Below are positions 22,899-31,536 of a stretch of 64,000 nt of DNA, in pieces (position 1 is the stretch's first letter; every line of letters starts with the position of its first letter). A model generated the notes under the pieces. The model searched no databases. It was not told the origin of the DNA and was given only the letters and a program-made list of their open reading frames with translations. The position numbers were made by a program, and so were the translations under genes. The stretch is from Pseudonocardia cypriaca (lineage in GTDB: Bacteria; Actinomycetota; Actinomycetes; Mycobacteriales; Pseudonocardiaceae), in NCBI RefSeq assembly GCF_006717045.1, contig NZ_VFPH01000001.1, forward strand, positions 3,534,001 to 3,598,000, given 5' to 3'.

Positions 22899-24206
22899 TC
22901 AACCAGCGACCTTCACCCCTTGATCGGCCACGAGCCCGGCCGGCCGCGCCGCGCGCGCGTGCCGGGCCAGCACGCAGGCCACCACCACCGCGGCGAGCAG
23001 CGGGACCAGCCCGCAGAAGGCCATGCCGGCCCGCGCGCCGAGCGCGTCGGTGATCCAGCCGACCACGGGCCCGCCCAGCGGAGTGCCCCCGACGAACGCG
23101 AGCATGTAGAGGCTCATCACGCGGCCGCGGACGTCGGCGTCCACCCACGTCTGCACCGACGAGTTCGCCATCGCCTGGAACGCCAGGTTCACCATGCCCA
23201 TCACGACAAGCGCCGCGAGGAAGGCCCCCAGCCCGGGGGCGAGTGCCGCAGCGAACTGGGCACCGCCGAAGGCGGCACCGGTGAGGACGATCGTGCGCAG
23301 CCGGGGATGCGTGCGCGCCGCGATCAGCGCGCCGGCCACGGACCCGAGGGCGATCACCACGTTGAAGAGCCCGTAGAGCTGGGCTCCACCGGCGAACGTC
23401 TCGTCGGCCATCGCCGTCAGCACCACCGGGAACTTGAGCCCGAACGTGCCGACCACGCCGACGAGGACGATCGTCCACGCCACGTGCGGGCGCTCGGCCA
23501 CGTACCGCAGCGCCGAACGCAGCTGCCCGGGCGCCCGCTCGACCGGGGGTGTGCGGATCAGCTCACGGGAGCGGATGAGCAGCAGCCCGGCGATCGGGGC
23601 GAGGTAGGACAGCGCGTTCGCGGCGAACGCCCACCCCGAGCCGACGGTGGCGATCATGACGCCGGCCACGGCCGGCCCGACGAGGCGGCTGGTCTGGAAG
23701 ACGGCTGCGTTGAGCGCGATGGCGTTGCGCACGTACCGGTCCGGCACGACCTCGTTGACGAAGACCTGGCGCGTCGGGTTGTCGACGACGAAAACCAGTC
23801 CTGCCAGGAGCGCGAACACGTAGACGTGCTCGACGCGGACGTGCCCGGTGATCGTCAGGACGGCGAGGGCGCCGCTCAGGAGGCCGTTGAGGGTCTGGGT
23901 GACCAGGAGGACGGCCCGCTTGGGGTAGCGGTCGGCGATCATGCCGCCGTACATGCCGAGCAGCAGCATCGGCAGGAACTGGCAGGCCATCGTGATGCCC
24001 ACGGCGGCGGGGCTCCCGCTGAGCTCGAGTACCAGCCATTCGAGGGCGATGTTCTGCATCCACGTGCCGGTGCTGGCGACCGCGTGAGCGCTGACGTAGA
24101 TGCGGAAGTTCCGGACGCGCAACGCGGCGAATGTGCCGGCGCGGCGGGTGGAATCGAAGGTTGATGTGGTCCCGCTCACGGGTATGTCGGCCGCAGCCGT
24201 TGTCAC
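22899..24206 (-). CDS. MFS transporter, EntS-like (MFS_3) exporter
   Basis: 435 residues and about 12 helices. FRIYVSAHAVASTGTWMQNIALEWLV near the N-terminus (given here as the segments RIYVSAHAVASTGTWMQ and ALEWLVLEL), GGMIADRYPKRAVLLVTQ and VFVVDNPTRQVFVNEVVP are typical of the enterobactin-exporter-like MFS_3 family. GTG 24206 is chosen for its AAGGG ribosome site; the frame extends to an ATG at 24284, which would invade the LysR promoter. The C-terminal DQGVKVAG tail is encoded by one arm of the palindrome next to IS30. Divergent from a LysR gene. Confidence 0.8.
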   Translation of the reverse strand: MTTAAADIPVSGTTSTFDSTRRAGTFAALRVRNFRIYVSAHAVASTGTWMQNIALEWLVLELSGSPAAVGITMACQFLPMLLLGMYGGMIADRYPKRAVLLVTQTLNGLLSGALAVLTITGHVRVEHVYVFALLAGLVFVVDNPTRQVFVNEVVPDRYVRNAIALNAAVFQTSRLVGPAVAGVMIATVGSGWAFAANALSYLAPIAGLLLIRSRELIRTPPVERAPGQLRSALRYVAERPHVAWTIVLVGVVGTFGLKFPVVLTAMADETFAGGAQLYGLFNVVIALGSVAGALIAARTHPRLRTIVLTGAAFGGAQFAAALAPGLGAFLAALVVMGMVNLAFQAMANSSVQTWVDADVRGRVMSLYMLAFVGGTPLGGPVVGWITDALGARAGMAFCGLVPLLAAVVVACVLARHARAARPAGLVADQGVKVAG

Positions 24207-24310
24207 GGATAACCCTTCGTAGTTCCCGGCAGAAATCCGTACCTCAGTCTCCCGAACGAGTGCCGTATTGTGAACGTCGATCAACCGACTAACTGTTATT
24301 GCGGAGCAAT

Positions 24311-25189
24311 ATGGCCCAGACGATCTACGACCCCGCCCAGCTCCAGACGTTCCTCGCCGTGGCCCAGACCCGCAGCTTCACCCAGGCCGCGGCGCGGCTC
24401 GGCATCCGGCAGCCCACCGTCAGCCAGCACATCCGCAGGCTCGAGGAGGCCACCGGGCGGGTGCTCGTGCACCGCGACACCCACAGCGTCTCCATGACCC
24501 CCGACGGCGAGGCCATGATCGGCTTCGCCCGGTCCATCCTCGCGGCGCACGAGCAGGCCGCCAACTACTTCAACGGGGAACGGCCGCACGGGCGGCTGCG
24601 GATCGGGATGTCCGACGACCTCGCGCTCACCCGGCTCCCGCAGATCCTGCGCGATTTCCGCCGCGACCACCCGCTCGTCGACCTCGACCTGTCCATCGAC
24701 CAGAGCGGGTCGCTGCACCGCAGGCTGGAGAACGACAGGCTCGACCTGTTCGTCGGCAAGCGCCCGCGCGGCGAGCCGAGGGGGCAGCTCGTGAAGCGCG
24801 ACCGCCTCGTATGGGTGGGCACGGCGGCCACCCGGCTCGACCCGACGAAACCGCTCCCGCTCGTCGTCTACCCGAACCCCAGCCTGTCCCGCTCCGCGAT
24901 GGAGAACGCCCTGCAGCGGGCGAACATCACCTACCGCCCGGCGTGCGTGTGCCGCGGCGTCAACGGACTGATCGGGGCGGTGGCTGCGGGCATCGGGATC
25001 TCGGCGCTGGCGAGCAGCCTCGTCCCGGTGCAGCTCAGCCCGCTCGGTCCGCAGCACCGCCTGCCCGAGCTCGGCTACCTCGACCTCGTCCTGCTCACCA
25101 ACCCGCGCACCGAAGGCCGCCCGGCGGCGAAGGCGCTGGCGGCGGCCGTGCTCGCCAGCGGCCCGACCAGCCTCTCCACCACCACGTGA
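24311..25189 (+). CDS. LysR-family transcriptional regulator
   Basis: 292 residues. The helix-turn-helix is at 8-65 (LQTFLAVAQTRSFTQAAARL, RQPTVSQHIRRLEEATGR), followed by GRLRIGMSDDLALTRLPQIL at the start of the effector domain. The ATG has GGAG five bases upstream. The 104-bp divergent region to the MFS_3 exporter is unusually AT-rich near 24270-24300 (ACTAACTGTTATT) and probably holds the promoter and binding site. Likely controls the exporter; inducer unknown. Confidence 0.87.
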   Translation: MAQTIYDPAQLQTFLAVAQTRSFTQAAARLGIRQPTVSQHIRRLEEATGRVLVHRDTHSVSMTPDGEAMIGFARSILAAHEQAANYFNGERPHGRLRIGMSDDLALTRLPQILRDFRRDHPLVDLDLSIDQSGSLHRRLENDRLDLFVGKRPRGEPRGQLVKRDRLVWVGTAATRLDPTKPLPLVVYPNPSLSRSAMENALQRANITYRPACVCRGVNGLIGAVAAGIGISALASSLVPVQLSPLGPQHRLPELGYLDLVLLTNPRTEGRPAAKALAAAVLASGPTSLSTTT

Positions 25190-25208
25190 GCGGGGGCATG
25201 ATCGGCTC

Positions 25209-25823
25209 GTGATCGACCACCTCGTGTACGCCACGCCCGACCTCGACGCCACGGTCGCCGACCTGGCCCGGCAGGGGCTCACCCTCAGCCCCGGCGGCGC
25301 CCACGACGGGCGGGGCACCCGCAACGCGCTCGCCGACCTCGGCGGCGGCGCCTACCTCGAGGTGATCGGCCCGGACCAGGACCAGCCGGAACCCGCCGCG
25401 CCGCGGCCGTTCGGCGTCGACGGCCTGCGTGAGCCCCGGCTGGTCGCGTGGGCGGTGCGGGTCACGGACCTCGACGCGGCCGTGGCCGGTGCCCGCTCCC
25501 AGGGCTACGACCCGGGGGACGCGCAGTACATGGCCCGCCTGCGTGGCGACGGGGTGCGGCTGGCGTGGCGGCTCACCCCGATGCCGGCCACCGGGCCCGC
25601 GGTGGTGCCGTTCCTCATCGCGTGGGGCGACACCGAGCACCCCAGCCTGAGTGCCGCGCACGGCGCCCGGCTGGCGTCGTTCACGGCGTTCCACCCGGAC
25701 CCGCCCGCCGTACGGGAGCACCTCGTCGCCGTCGGCGTCACGGATGTCCCGGTCGAGCGGGCACCCGCACCCGCGCTCCGAGCGGTGATCGAGACGCCGG
25801 CCGGGCCCGTCGAGCTCGCCTGA
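25209..25823 (+). CDS. Glyoxalase-like (VOC) domain protein
   Basis: 204 residues with the Glyoxalase_3-like pattern: IDHLVYATPDLDATVADLAR at the N-terminus, GRGTRNALADLGGGAYLEVIG and a second module with FTAFHPDPPAVREHL. Metal-binding residues are not certain. It starts 20 bp after the LysR stop, so may be co-transcribed with it. The 3' end overlaps the convergent membrane-protein gene by 86 bp. Substrate not inferable. Confidence 0.75.
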   Translation: MIDHLVYATPDLDATVADLARQGLTLSPGGAHDGRGTRNALADLGGGAYLEVIGPDQDQPEPAAPRPFGVDGLREPRLVAWAVRVTDLDAAVAGARSQGYDPGDAQYMARLRGDGVRLAWRLTPMPATGPAVVPFLIAWGDTEHPSLSAAHGARLASFTAFHPDPPAVREHLVAVGVTDVPVERAPAPALRAVIETPAGPVELA

Positions 25824-26439
25824 TCAGCACCTCCGCGACCACCAGGTTGATCACGCAGCCCAGCACCTGGCCGATCGGGATCAGCGACGCCACGACCGTC
25901 GCCGCGTCCGCGCGTGCGACGACACCGCTCGCGAGCAGCGTCAGCAGGATCAGCGGCACCACGATCCGCGCGGTGACGGCGAGGAAGGTCAGCGCGTAGT
26001 TGCGCGTCATCCACGCCCGGTGCGCGGCGACGTCGCCGCTGCGGATGGCGCGGACCGCGAGCCCGGCGGTCACCAGCCACCCGACCGCCACGATCACGAG
26101 CCCGACCTGGCTGACGAGCCGGCCCGACAGCAGCGCGACCGGCACGGCGGCCACCGCGGACGGCAGCACGCCGGCCAGCAGGTAGGTGCGCCCGATCCGG
26201 CGGTGCCACCGCCTGCGGGCCCGGATCGCCGGCACGAACTGCAGCGGGCCGAGGACCAGCGCCACGGTCGCGGTGAGGATGTGCGTCACCAGGAGGGCGT
26301 AGTGCAGCCCGCCTGCCACCTCGACCCGGCTGGAGTCGACGTCGAGCAGCGCGTACGGCGCGGCCATCAGCGCGGCGGCCACCACCGCGACCAGCAGCAT
26401 CAGCCACACCCGGCGGGGGCGCAGCACCCGGAGGTCCAT
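25738..26439 (-). CDS. DUF2306-like integral membrane protein
   Basis: 233 residues with about six to seven hydrophobic helices. HYALLVTHILTATVALVLGP, RRWHRRIGRTYLLAGVLPSA and GDVAAHRAWMTRNYALTFLA match the DUF2306 family, whose conserved His residues suggest heme or metal binding. The ATG at 26439 is chosen at the domain edge; the frame is open to 26529. The C-terminal 20 residues are basic and lie in the overlap with the convergent glyoxalase-like gene, so a shorter protein may have been extended. Confidence 0.72.
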   Translation of the reverse strand: MDLRVLRPRRVWLMLLVAVVAAALMAAPYALLDVDSSRVEVAGGLHYALLVTHILTATVALVLGPLQFVPAIRARRRWHRRIGRTYLLAGVLPSAVAAVPVALLSGRLVSQVGLVIVAVGWLVTAGLAVRAIRSGDVAAHRAWMTRNYALTFLAVTARIVVPLILLTLLASGVVARADAATVVASLIPIGQVLGCVINLVVAEVLIRRARRARPASRSPLGARVRVPARPGHP

Positions 26440-26573
26440 GCCGACGATCCTGGGCGGGGCCGGCCGCGGTGTCGTCCGGTCGGGGGCGGCCCTGCGCCTA
26501 CTCCCGCTGACGTAGGTGACGTGCGCCATGGTGGCCTTGAGTTGAACCCGGGTCGAGGTCCGAGGATCGGATC

Positions 26574-27173
26574 ATGACGTACACGCTTCCCGACCTGCCC
26601 TACGACTACGGTGCCCTCGCCCCGCACATCACGGGCGAGATCATGGAGCTGCACCACTCCAAGCACCACCAGACCTACGTCGGCGCGCTCAACCAGACCC
26701 TCGACAAGCTCGCCGAAGCCCGCGACAAGAACGACTTCGGCGCCATCGTCGGGCTGGAGAAGACCCTCGCCTTCAACCTCGGCGGCCACGTCAACCACTC
26801 CGCGTTCTGGCAGAACCTCTCCCCCGACGGCGGCGACAAGCCCACCGGCGAGCTCGCCGCCGCCCTCGACGAGCACTTCGGCTCCTTCGACGCCTTCCGG
26901 GCCCACTTCACCGCCGCCGCCACCACCATCCAGGGCTCCGGCTGGGCCATCCTCGGCTGGGACACCCTCGGCGAGCGCCTGCTCATCCACCAGCTCTACG
27001 ACCAGCAGGCCAACCTCCCGGCAGGCCAGATCCCCCTCGTCCTGCTGGACATGTGGGAACACGCCTTCTACCTGCAGTACCGCAACGTCAAGCCCGACTA
27101 CGTCAAGGCCTGGTGGAACGTCGTCAACTGGGCCGACGCCGCGGAGCGCTTCGAGAAGGCCCGCGGGGTCTGA
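26574..27173 (+). CDS. sodA: Superoxide dismutase (Fe/Mn family)
   Basis: 199 residues, full length. Metal ligands are visible: His27 in MELHHSKHHQTYV, His in GGHVNHSAFWQNL, and Asp and His in LDMWEHAFYLQYRN. Active-site WILGW-like residues are in GSGWAILGWDTLG. It converts superoxide to oxygen and hydrogen peroxide in the cytoplasm. Fe or Mn use cannot be decided from sequence alone with confidence. A flavin reductase-like gene begins 2 bp after its stop and is probably co-transcribed. Confidence 0.95.
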   Translation: MTYTLPDLPYDYGALAPHITGEIMELHHSKHHQTYVGALNQTLDKLAEARDKNDFGAIVGLEKTLAFNLGGHVNHSAFWQNLSPDGGDKPTGELAAALDEHFGSFDAFRAHFTAAATTIQGSGWAILGWDTLGERLLIHQLYDQQANLPAGQIPLVLLDMWEHAFYLQYRNVKPDYVKAWWNVVNWADAAERFEKARGV

Positions 27174-27175
27174 CC

Positions 27176-27703
27176 GTGACCGCGACCGGGACGGTGACGC
27201 AGACGGGCCTGCTCGCGAGCGCGTTCCGGGACGCCTTCCGCCACCACCCCACCGGCGTCGCCGTTGTCACCGCCCGCGATGGCGCCGGTGGGCCGGTCGG
27301 GCTCACCGCGTCGTCGGTGGCCTCGGTGTCGCTGACGCCGCCCGCACTCGTCCTCTCGATCTCCCACCGGGCGAGTGCGGCCGCGGCGCTGCTGGCCGCC
27401 GACGCCTTCCTCGTGCACCTGCTGGAAGCGCGCAACGTCGACCTCGCCCGGCGCTTCGCGACGTCGGGGACCGACCGGTTCGGCCCGGCCACCCGGTGGA
27501 CGCCGCTCGCCACCGGGGAACCGTGGCTGCCGGAGGCCCCGACGGCGCTGCGGTGCCGCCCGCTGTCGCGCACCCCGGTCGGGGACGCGACGGTGGTGAC
27601 CGCGGAGGTGGTGGGCGTGCGGTCGTCGGGGCGTGCGGGCACCCCGCTGGTCCACCACGACCGCGGCTACCACGTCCTCGGACCGGCCCTGCCGACTTCC
27701 TGA
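27176..27703 (+). CDS. Flavin reductase-like (split-barrel) domain protein
   Basis: 175 residues. FRDAFRHHPTGVAVVTARDG, PVGLTASSVASVSLTPPALV and FLVHLLEARNVDLARRFA are the standard blocks of the NADH:FMN oxidoreductase component of two-component monooxygenases. It would reduce FMN or FAD for a partner oxygenase. The GTG start 2 bp after the superoxide dismutase stop suggests an operon; the pairing of a flavin reductase, a source of superoxide, with SodA makes sense physiologically (inference). Confidence 0.85.
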   Translation: MTATGTVTQTGLLASAFRDAFRHHPTGVAVVTARDGAGGPVGLTASSVASVSLTPPALVLSISHRASAAAALLAADAFLVHLLEARNVDLARRFATSGTDRFGPATRWTPLATGEPWLPEAPTALRCRPLSRTPVGDATVVTAEVVGVRSSGRAGTPLVHHDRGYHVLGPALPTS

Positions 27704-27743
27704 CCGCTGCGAGCGGCGCGAACCGCGTGAACGGAGGACCATC

Positions 27744-27767
27744 GGGGGTGGAAGCACCCCCAGGAGG
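27744..27767 (+). promoter_or_regulatory. Hairpin abutting the ribosome site of the ClpB-like gene
   Basis: GGGGGTG-GAAG-CACCCCC (27744-27761) is directly followed by a strong AGGAGG (27762-27767) five bases before the GTG at 27773. The stem ends exactly where the Shine-Dalgarno begins, so it may influence ribosome access. A cis-acting RNA element on a chaperone gene is possible but unproven. Confidence 0.45.
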
Positions 27768-27772
27768 CTGAC

Positions 27773-29839
27773 GTGCCGCAGGACCGACCCGGACCCAACC
27801 CCGGGCCATTCGACGACCTCTTCGAGCGGCTCATCGGCAACCTCGAGAGCACCCTCGGCGACACGCTGGGCGGCAACACCGGCCGGCGGCCCGCCACCGG
27901 CGGCCGCACCCCGAAGCTCGACCGGTTCGGCCGCGACCTCACGGCCGACGCAGCCCGCGGCGTGCTGGACCCGGTGATCGGGCGCGACGCCGAGATCGAC
28001 CAGGTGCTCGAGGTACTGGCCCGGCGCACGAAGAACAACCCGGTGCTGGTCGGCGACCCGGGCGTCGGCAAGACCGCGATCGCGGAGGGCGTCGCCCAGC
28101 GGGTGGCCGACGGCGCCGTGCCGGAGGCGCTGCGCGGTGTTCGGGTCGTGGCGCTGGATCTCGGCGGCATGGTGGCGGGCACCCGCTACCGCGGCGACTT
28201 CGAGCAGCGGCTCACCGGCGTCATCGACGAGGTCGTGGCCGCGGAGCGGTCGATCGTGCTGTTCCTCGACGAGCTGCACTCGGTGATCGGCGCCGGTTCC
28301 GCCGAGGGCGCGCCGATGGACGCGGCCACCCTGCTCAAGCCCGCGCTGGCCCGCGGCGACCTGCGGTTGATCGGCGCCACCACGCTGAAGGAGTACCGGC
28401 GCCACATCGAGAAGGACGCCGCTCTGGAACGCCGCTTCGAGCCGGTGCCGATCCCCGAGCCGACCGTCGAGGCGACGATCGCGATCCTGCGCGGCCTGCG
28501 GGAGCGCTACGAGCAGCACCACGGCGTGCGGATCAGCGACGCCGCCATCGTGGCCGCCGCCGAGATGTCCGACCGGTACGTCCCCGACCGGTTCCTGCCC
28601 GACAAGGCGATCGACCTGCTGGACCGGGCGAGCTCCCGCGCCCGGATGCGGTCCGGTCACCCGGTGCCGGGCCCGGCGGACCCCGTCGGCGAGGAGAAGC
28701 TGGAGCAGCTGCGCCGGGCTCGGGAGGTGGCGGTCGACGCCGAGGACTTCGAGCGCGCCCACCTGCTCACGCGCGAGATCGAGGCGGCCGAGGCCGCGCT
28801 CGGCCCCGACCTGCGCAAGAAGGACGCACCGGACGACGGGACGGTCGAGATCGGCCCCGACGACCTGGCCCGGGTCGTCTCCGACAGCACGGGCATCCCG
28901 ATCGCCCAGCTCACCGGCGCGGAGCGGCGCCGCCTGCTCGACCTGGAGGAGCTGCTGCACCGGCGCGTGGTCGGGCAGGACGTGGCCGTCGAGACGGTGG
29001 CCGACGCGGTACGCGCCGGGCGGGCCGGCCTCGCCCACCCGGACCGGCCGGTCGGCTCGTTCCTGTTCCTCGGCCCGACCGGTGTGGGCAAGACCGAGCT
29101 CGCACGGGCCCTCGCCGAGGCCCTCTTCGGCAGCGACGACGCGCTCCTGCGGTTCGACATGAGCGAGTACTCCGACCGCAGCAGCGCGTTCCGGCTGGTC
29201 GGCGCCCCGCCCGGGCACGTCGGCTACGACGACGCCGGGCAGCTCACCGAGGCCGTGCGCCGCACCCGCTACGCCGTGCTCCTGCTCGACGAGATCGAGA
29301 AGGCGAACGCCGAGGTGATCAACACGCTCCTGCAGGTGCTCGACGCCGGGCGGCTCACCGACTCCCACGGCCGCACCGTCGACTTCACCCACACCGTGGT
29401 GATCATGACGAGCAACCTCGGCGCCGACCGCCTGCTCGCTGCCGCGGGCCGGCCGGTCGAGGAGGTGCGCGAGGGCGTGCTCGCCATCGCGCGCCTGCAC
29501 TTCCGGCCCGAGTTCCTCAACCGCGTGGACGACATCGTGCTCTTCTCCGCCCTCGACCGCGCGGAGCTGCGGCGCATCACCGAGATGCTGCTCGCGGGCA
29601 CCGCCGACCGGCTGCGCGCACAGGGCATCGAGCTCGAGGCCACCCCCGCGGCGATCGACTGGCTGGCCGAGCGCGGCCACCAGCCCGAGCTCGGGGCCCG
29701 GCCGCTGCGGCGCACGATCGCCCGCGAGGTGGACCGCACGCTCTCCCGGCTGATCATCGCCGGGGATCTGGGGCCCGGCAGGCGCGTGGTGGCGGACGTG
29801 CGCGACGGGGCGCTGGTGCTGCAACCGCAGCAGCGCTGA
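27773..29839 (+). CDS. ClpB/ClpC-like AAA+ unfoldase lacking the N-terminal Clp repeat domain
   Basis: 688 residues with two AAA+ modules. Walker A of NBD1 is GDPGVGKT (94-101) and of NBD2 is GPTGVGKT (about 434-441). The Walker B acids are in VLFLDELHSVIG and VLLLDEIEKA. A short middle region has a UVR-like helix (EEKLEQLRRAREVA, then DAEDFERAHLLTREIEAAEA). The usual N-terminal Clp_N repeats are missing: NBD1 starts near residue 50 after a Gly/Pro-rich leader. The ClpP-docking GF loop expected in ClpC before HFRPEFLNR is absent, so it probably remodels proteins without ClpP. Strong AGGAGG ribosome site. Confidence 0.87.
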   Translation: MPQDRPGPNPGPFDDLFERLIGNLESTLGDTLGGNTGRRPATGGRTPKLDRFGRDLTADAARGVLDPVIGRDAEIDQVLEVLARRTKNNPVLVGDPGVGKTAIAEGVAQRVADGAVPEALRGVRVVALDLGGMVAGTRYRGDFEQRLTGVIDEVVAAERSIVLFLDELHSVIGAGSAEGAPMDAATLLKPALARGDLRLIGATTLKEYRRHIEKDAALERRFEPVPIPEPTVEATIAILRGLRERYEQHHGVRISDAAIVAAAEMSDRYVPDRFLPDKAIDLLDRASSRARMRSGHPVPGPADPVGEEKLEQLRRAREVAVDAEDFERAHLLTREIEAAEAALGPDLRKKDAPDDGTVEIGPDDLARVVSDSTGIPIAQLTGAERRRLLDLEELLHRRVVGQDVAVETVADAVRAGRAGLAHPDRPVGSFLFLGPTGVGKTELARALAEALFGSDDALLRFDMSEYSDRSSAFRLVGAPPGHVGYDDAGQLTEAVRRTRYAVLLLDEIEKANAEVINTLLQVLDAGRLTDSHGRTVDFTHTVVIMTSNLGADRLLAAAGRPVEEVREGVLAIARLHFRPEFLNRVDDIVLFSALDRAELRRITEMLLAGTADRLRAQGIELEATPAAIDWLAERGHQPELGARPLRRTIAREVDRTLSRLIIAGDLGPGRRVVADVRDGALVLQPQQR

Positions 29840-29848
29840 GCCGCCCGG

Positions 29849-30685
29849 TCAGGCGCCCGTCGAGCTGATCAGGTCGGCGACCCGCTGCGGCTCGTCGACC
29901 TGGACGTAGTGCCGCGCCGTCGGGAGCAGGTGCAGCTCGGAGGTCGGGAAGAGGCGGTGCAGGCGCTTCGCGACCCGCCGGTTCAGGTACGGGTCGGCCG
30001 CGCCGAACACGATCCGGACCGGCCGGTCGAAGTCGCGCAGCCGGCCCGAGCGCAGCCGCCGGCTGACGACCGTGCCCAACAGGTCGTCGTTGAGCCGCCA
30101 GAACGCCGGACGCGCGGCCCGGAAGTCCGCGTAGAGCTGCGGGACGAGCTCGGCGCGCACATCCGCGTCACGGATGAACCGGCCGACCTGCCAGGTGAAC
30201 AGACGCTCGTCGAGCCGCTCGTTGCGCCGGACCACCGCCCGGGCGAGGTTGCGGAGCACCGGGGTGGAGTAGAGCGCGATCGCCTCCGGGGCGCGCAACG
30301 CCGGGTGCCAGCCGTAGTAGGTGTTGAGCAGCACCAGCCCGGCCACGCGCCGCGGGTGGGAGAACGCCCAGTCGATCGCGGGCGGGCCGGAGGCGTCGTG
30401 CGCCACCAGCACCGCCTCGTCGAGGTCGAGCGCGTCCATCACCGCGCCGACCTCGCCGATCTGGTTGGTCGCCGTGTGCGGATATCCGACCGGCTTGTCG
30501 GAACGTCCCCAGCCCAGGAAGTCGAACGTGACGACCCGCCGCCCGTCGAGGAAGGGCAGCACCCGGTCGTAGAGGTGCCGGTTGTCGGGGAAGCCGTGCA
30601 TGAGCACGATCGCGGGTTCGTCGCCGGGGCGCTCCTCGACGTGGATCCGGTGGCCGTGGTGGTCGGCAACGAGCTCGCGGGCCAT
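29849..30685 (-). CDS. Alpha/beta hydrolase, haloalkane dehalogenase / epoxide hydrolase-like
   Basis: 278 residues. HGFPDN supplies the oxyanion-hole region, and LVAHDASGPPA carries an Asp at the nucleophile-elbow position, as in dehalogenases and epoxide hydrolases rather than Ser esterases. The cap domain follows, then VRIVFGAADPYLN with the acid region, and ARHYVQVDEP with the catalytic His. ATG 30685 is used; the frame starts at 30721. The substrate is open. It is convergent with the ClpB-like gene (9 bp apart) and lies downstream of a dihydrofolate-reductase-like gene on the same strand. Confidence 0.8.
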   Translation of the reverse strand: MARELVADHHGHRIHVEERPGDEPAIVLMHGFPDNRHLYDRVLPFLDGRRVVTFDFLGWGRSDKPVGYPHTATNQIGEVGAVMDALDLDEAVLVAHDASGPPAIDWAFSHPRRVAGLVLLNTYYGWHPALRAPEAIALYSTPVLRNLARAVVRRNERLDERLFTWQVGRFIRDADVRAELVPQLYADFRAARPAFWRLNDDLLGTVVSRRLRSGRLRDFDRPVRIVFGAADPYLNRRVAKRLHRLFPTSELHLLPTARHYVQVDEPQRVADLISSTGA

Positions 30686-30758
30686 CCGATCATCCTGTCG
30701 GAGCCGGTCGCATTGCGGCAATTCTCCTCGGCGCGAACAGATCGAATACCGACGACGA

Positions 30759-31340
30759 TCACTTCACGACGCGGTAGATCAGGTGGGTTGCCGGCGGTGT
30801 GTCGACCACGCTCTCCACCTCCAGCCGGATGTGGTCGGGTCCGATGTCGTCGAACAGGCGCCGGCCATGGCCGAACAGCACGGGCACGAGGTGGATCCCG
30901 ATCCGGTCGAGCAGGCCCGCCCGGAGGAACTGCCGGCCGAGGTCCGCACCACCCATCACGGCGACGTCCCGATCCCCGGCGACCGCGCGGGCCTGCTCCA
31001 GCGCGGCTTCGACCCCTCCCGTGACGAAGCTGTACACGCTGTCGGCGGGCACCTCCCCCGCGTCCCGGTGGGTGACGACGAACAACGGCACGCGGGCCGG
31101 CCCGGTCGGGCCGTCGGCCTGCCACCACTTCAGCGAGGTGTCGTAGGTCCGCCGCCCGCAGATGATGGCGCCCAGGCCGGGGAGGGCCGCGGCCAGCAGC
31201 CGGTTGCTACCCGGGTCGGCACCCATCGCCCATTCCGTCAGCCGCTGACCGCCCGGCCCGAGCGGCTCGTCGGGTGTACTACCGGTAGCGCTGAAAAAGC
31301 CGTCCAGCGACATGCTGATGTCGAACATCACCGTGCTCAT
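30759..31340 (-). CDS. Dihydrofolate reductase-like (RibD C-terminal fold) protein
   Basis: 193 residues. MFDISMSLDGFFSATG at the start, IICGRRTYDTSLKWWQ, then DVAVMGGADLGRQFLRAGL and DRIGIHLVPVLFGHGRRLFD are the normal blocks of the RibD_C family widespread in actinomycetes. These are NADPH-binding reductases of mostly unknown substrates. The ATG has GAGGGAG upstream. A gap of 196 bp separates it from the MarR-like gene upstream, and this holds a diverged nested palindrome. Confidence 0.87.
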   Translation of the reverse strand: MSTVMFDISMSLDGFFSATGSTPDEPLGPGGQRLTEWAMGADPGSNRLLAAALPGLGAIICGRRTYDTSLKWWQADGPTGPARVPLFVVTHRDAGEVPADSVYSFVTGGVEAALEQARAVAGDRDVAVMGGADLGRQFLRAGLLDRIGIHLVPVLFGHGRRLFDDIGPDHIRLEVESVVDTPPATHLIYRVVK

Positions 31341-31454
31341 CGAACTCCCTCGGCCGCGAATGGCGTTGATCGCCAGACTGGCCGATCGCGAGTGGCAGAG
31401 CCGTGTCACTCCGGTGAAACACCGTATTCGGTAACGGCGGCGCGCACCGAGGCG

Positions 31455-31522
31455 TCGCACACCGAATTCTGCCGTCACACATCAACTGGAGTCGGTGTGT
31501 GAATACCGAAATCGGTGTGTGA
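31455..31522. repeat. Diverged nested palindrome (possible family 1 member)
   Basis: Outer arms TCGCACACCGAATT (31455-31468) and AAATCGGTGTGTGA (31509-31522) pair at 12 of 14 positions. The inner arms TCACACA (31475-31481) and TGTGTGA (31496-31502) pair perfectly. It ends 14 bp from the stop of the minus-strand MarR-like gene. The CACACC/GGTGTG core and nested plan resemble the family at 12585, 38778, 45676 and 46724. Confidence 0.5.
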
Positions 31523-31536
31523 GCACCGGCCGCGCC

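Larger units (their letters stand above)
21733..22926. repeat. Palindrome split by the IS30 insertion
   Basis: GATCAAGGGCTGATGGTCGC (21733-21752) and the reverse complement of GCGACCTTCACCCCTTGATC (22907-22926) match at 18 of 20 positions. The IS30-like element lies between them. Before insertion the two arms would have formed one hairpin of about 20 bp between the convergent esterase and MFS genes. The right arm also encodes the last residues of the MFS protein. Confidence 0.6.

Noticed and set aside
21720..22930. Composite transposon carrying the neighbouring exporter
   Set aside because: Only one IS copy is present, and the flanking genes are ordinary chromosomal types with no second element.
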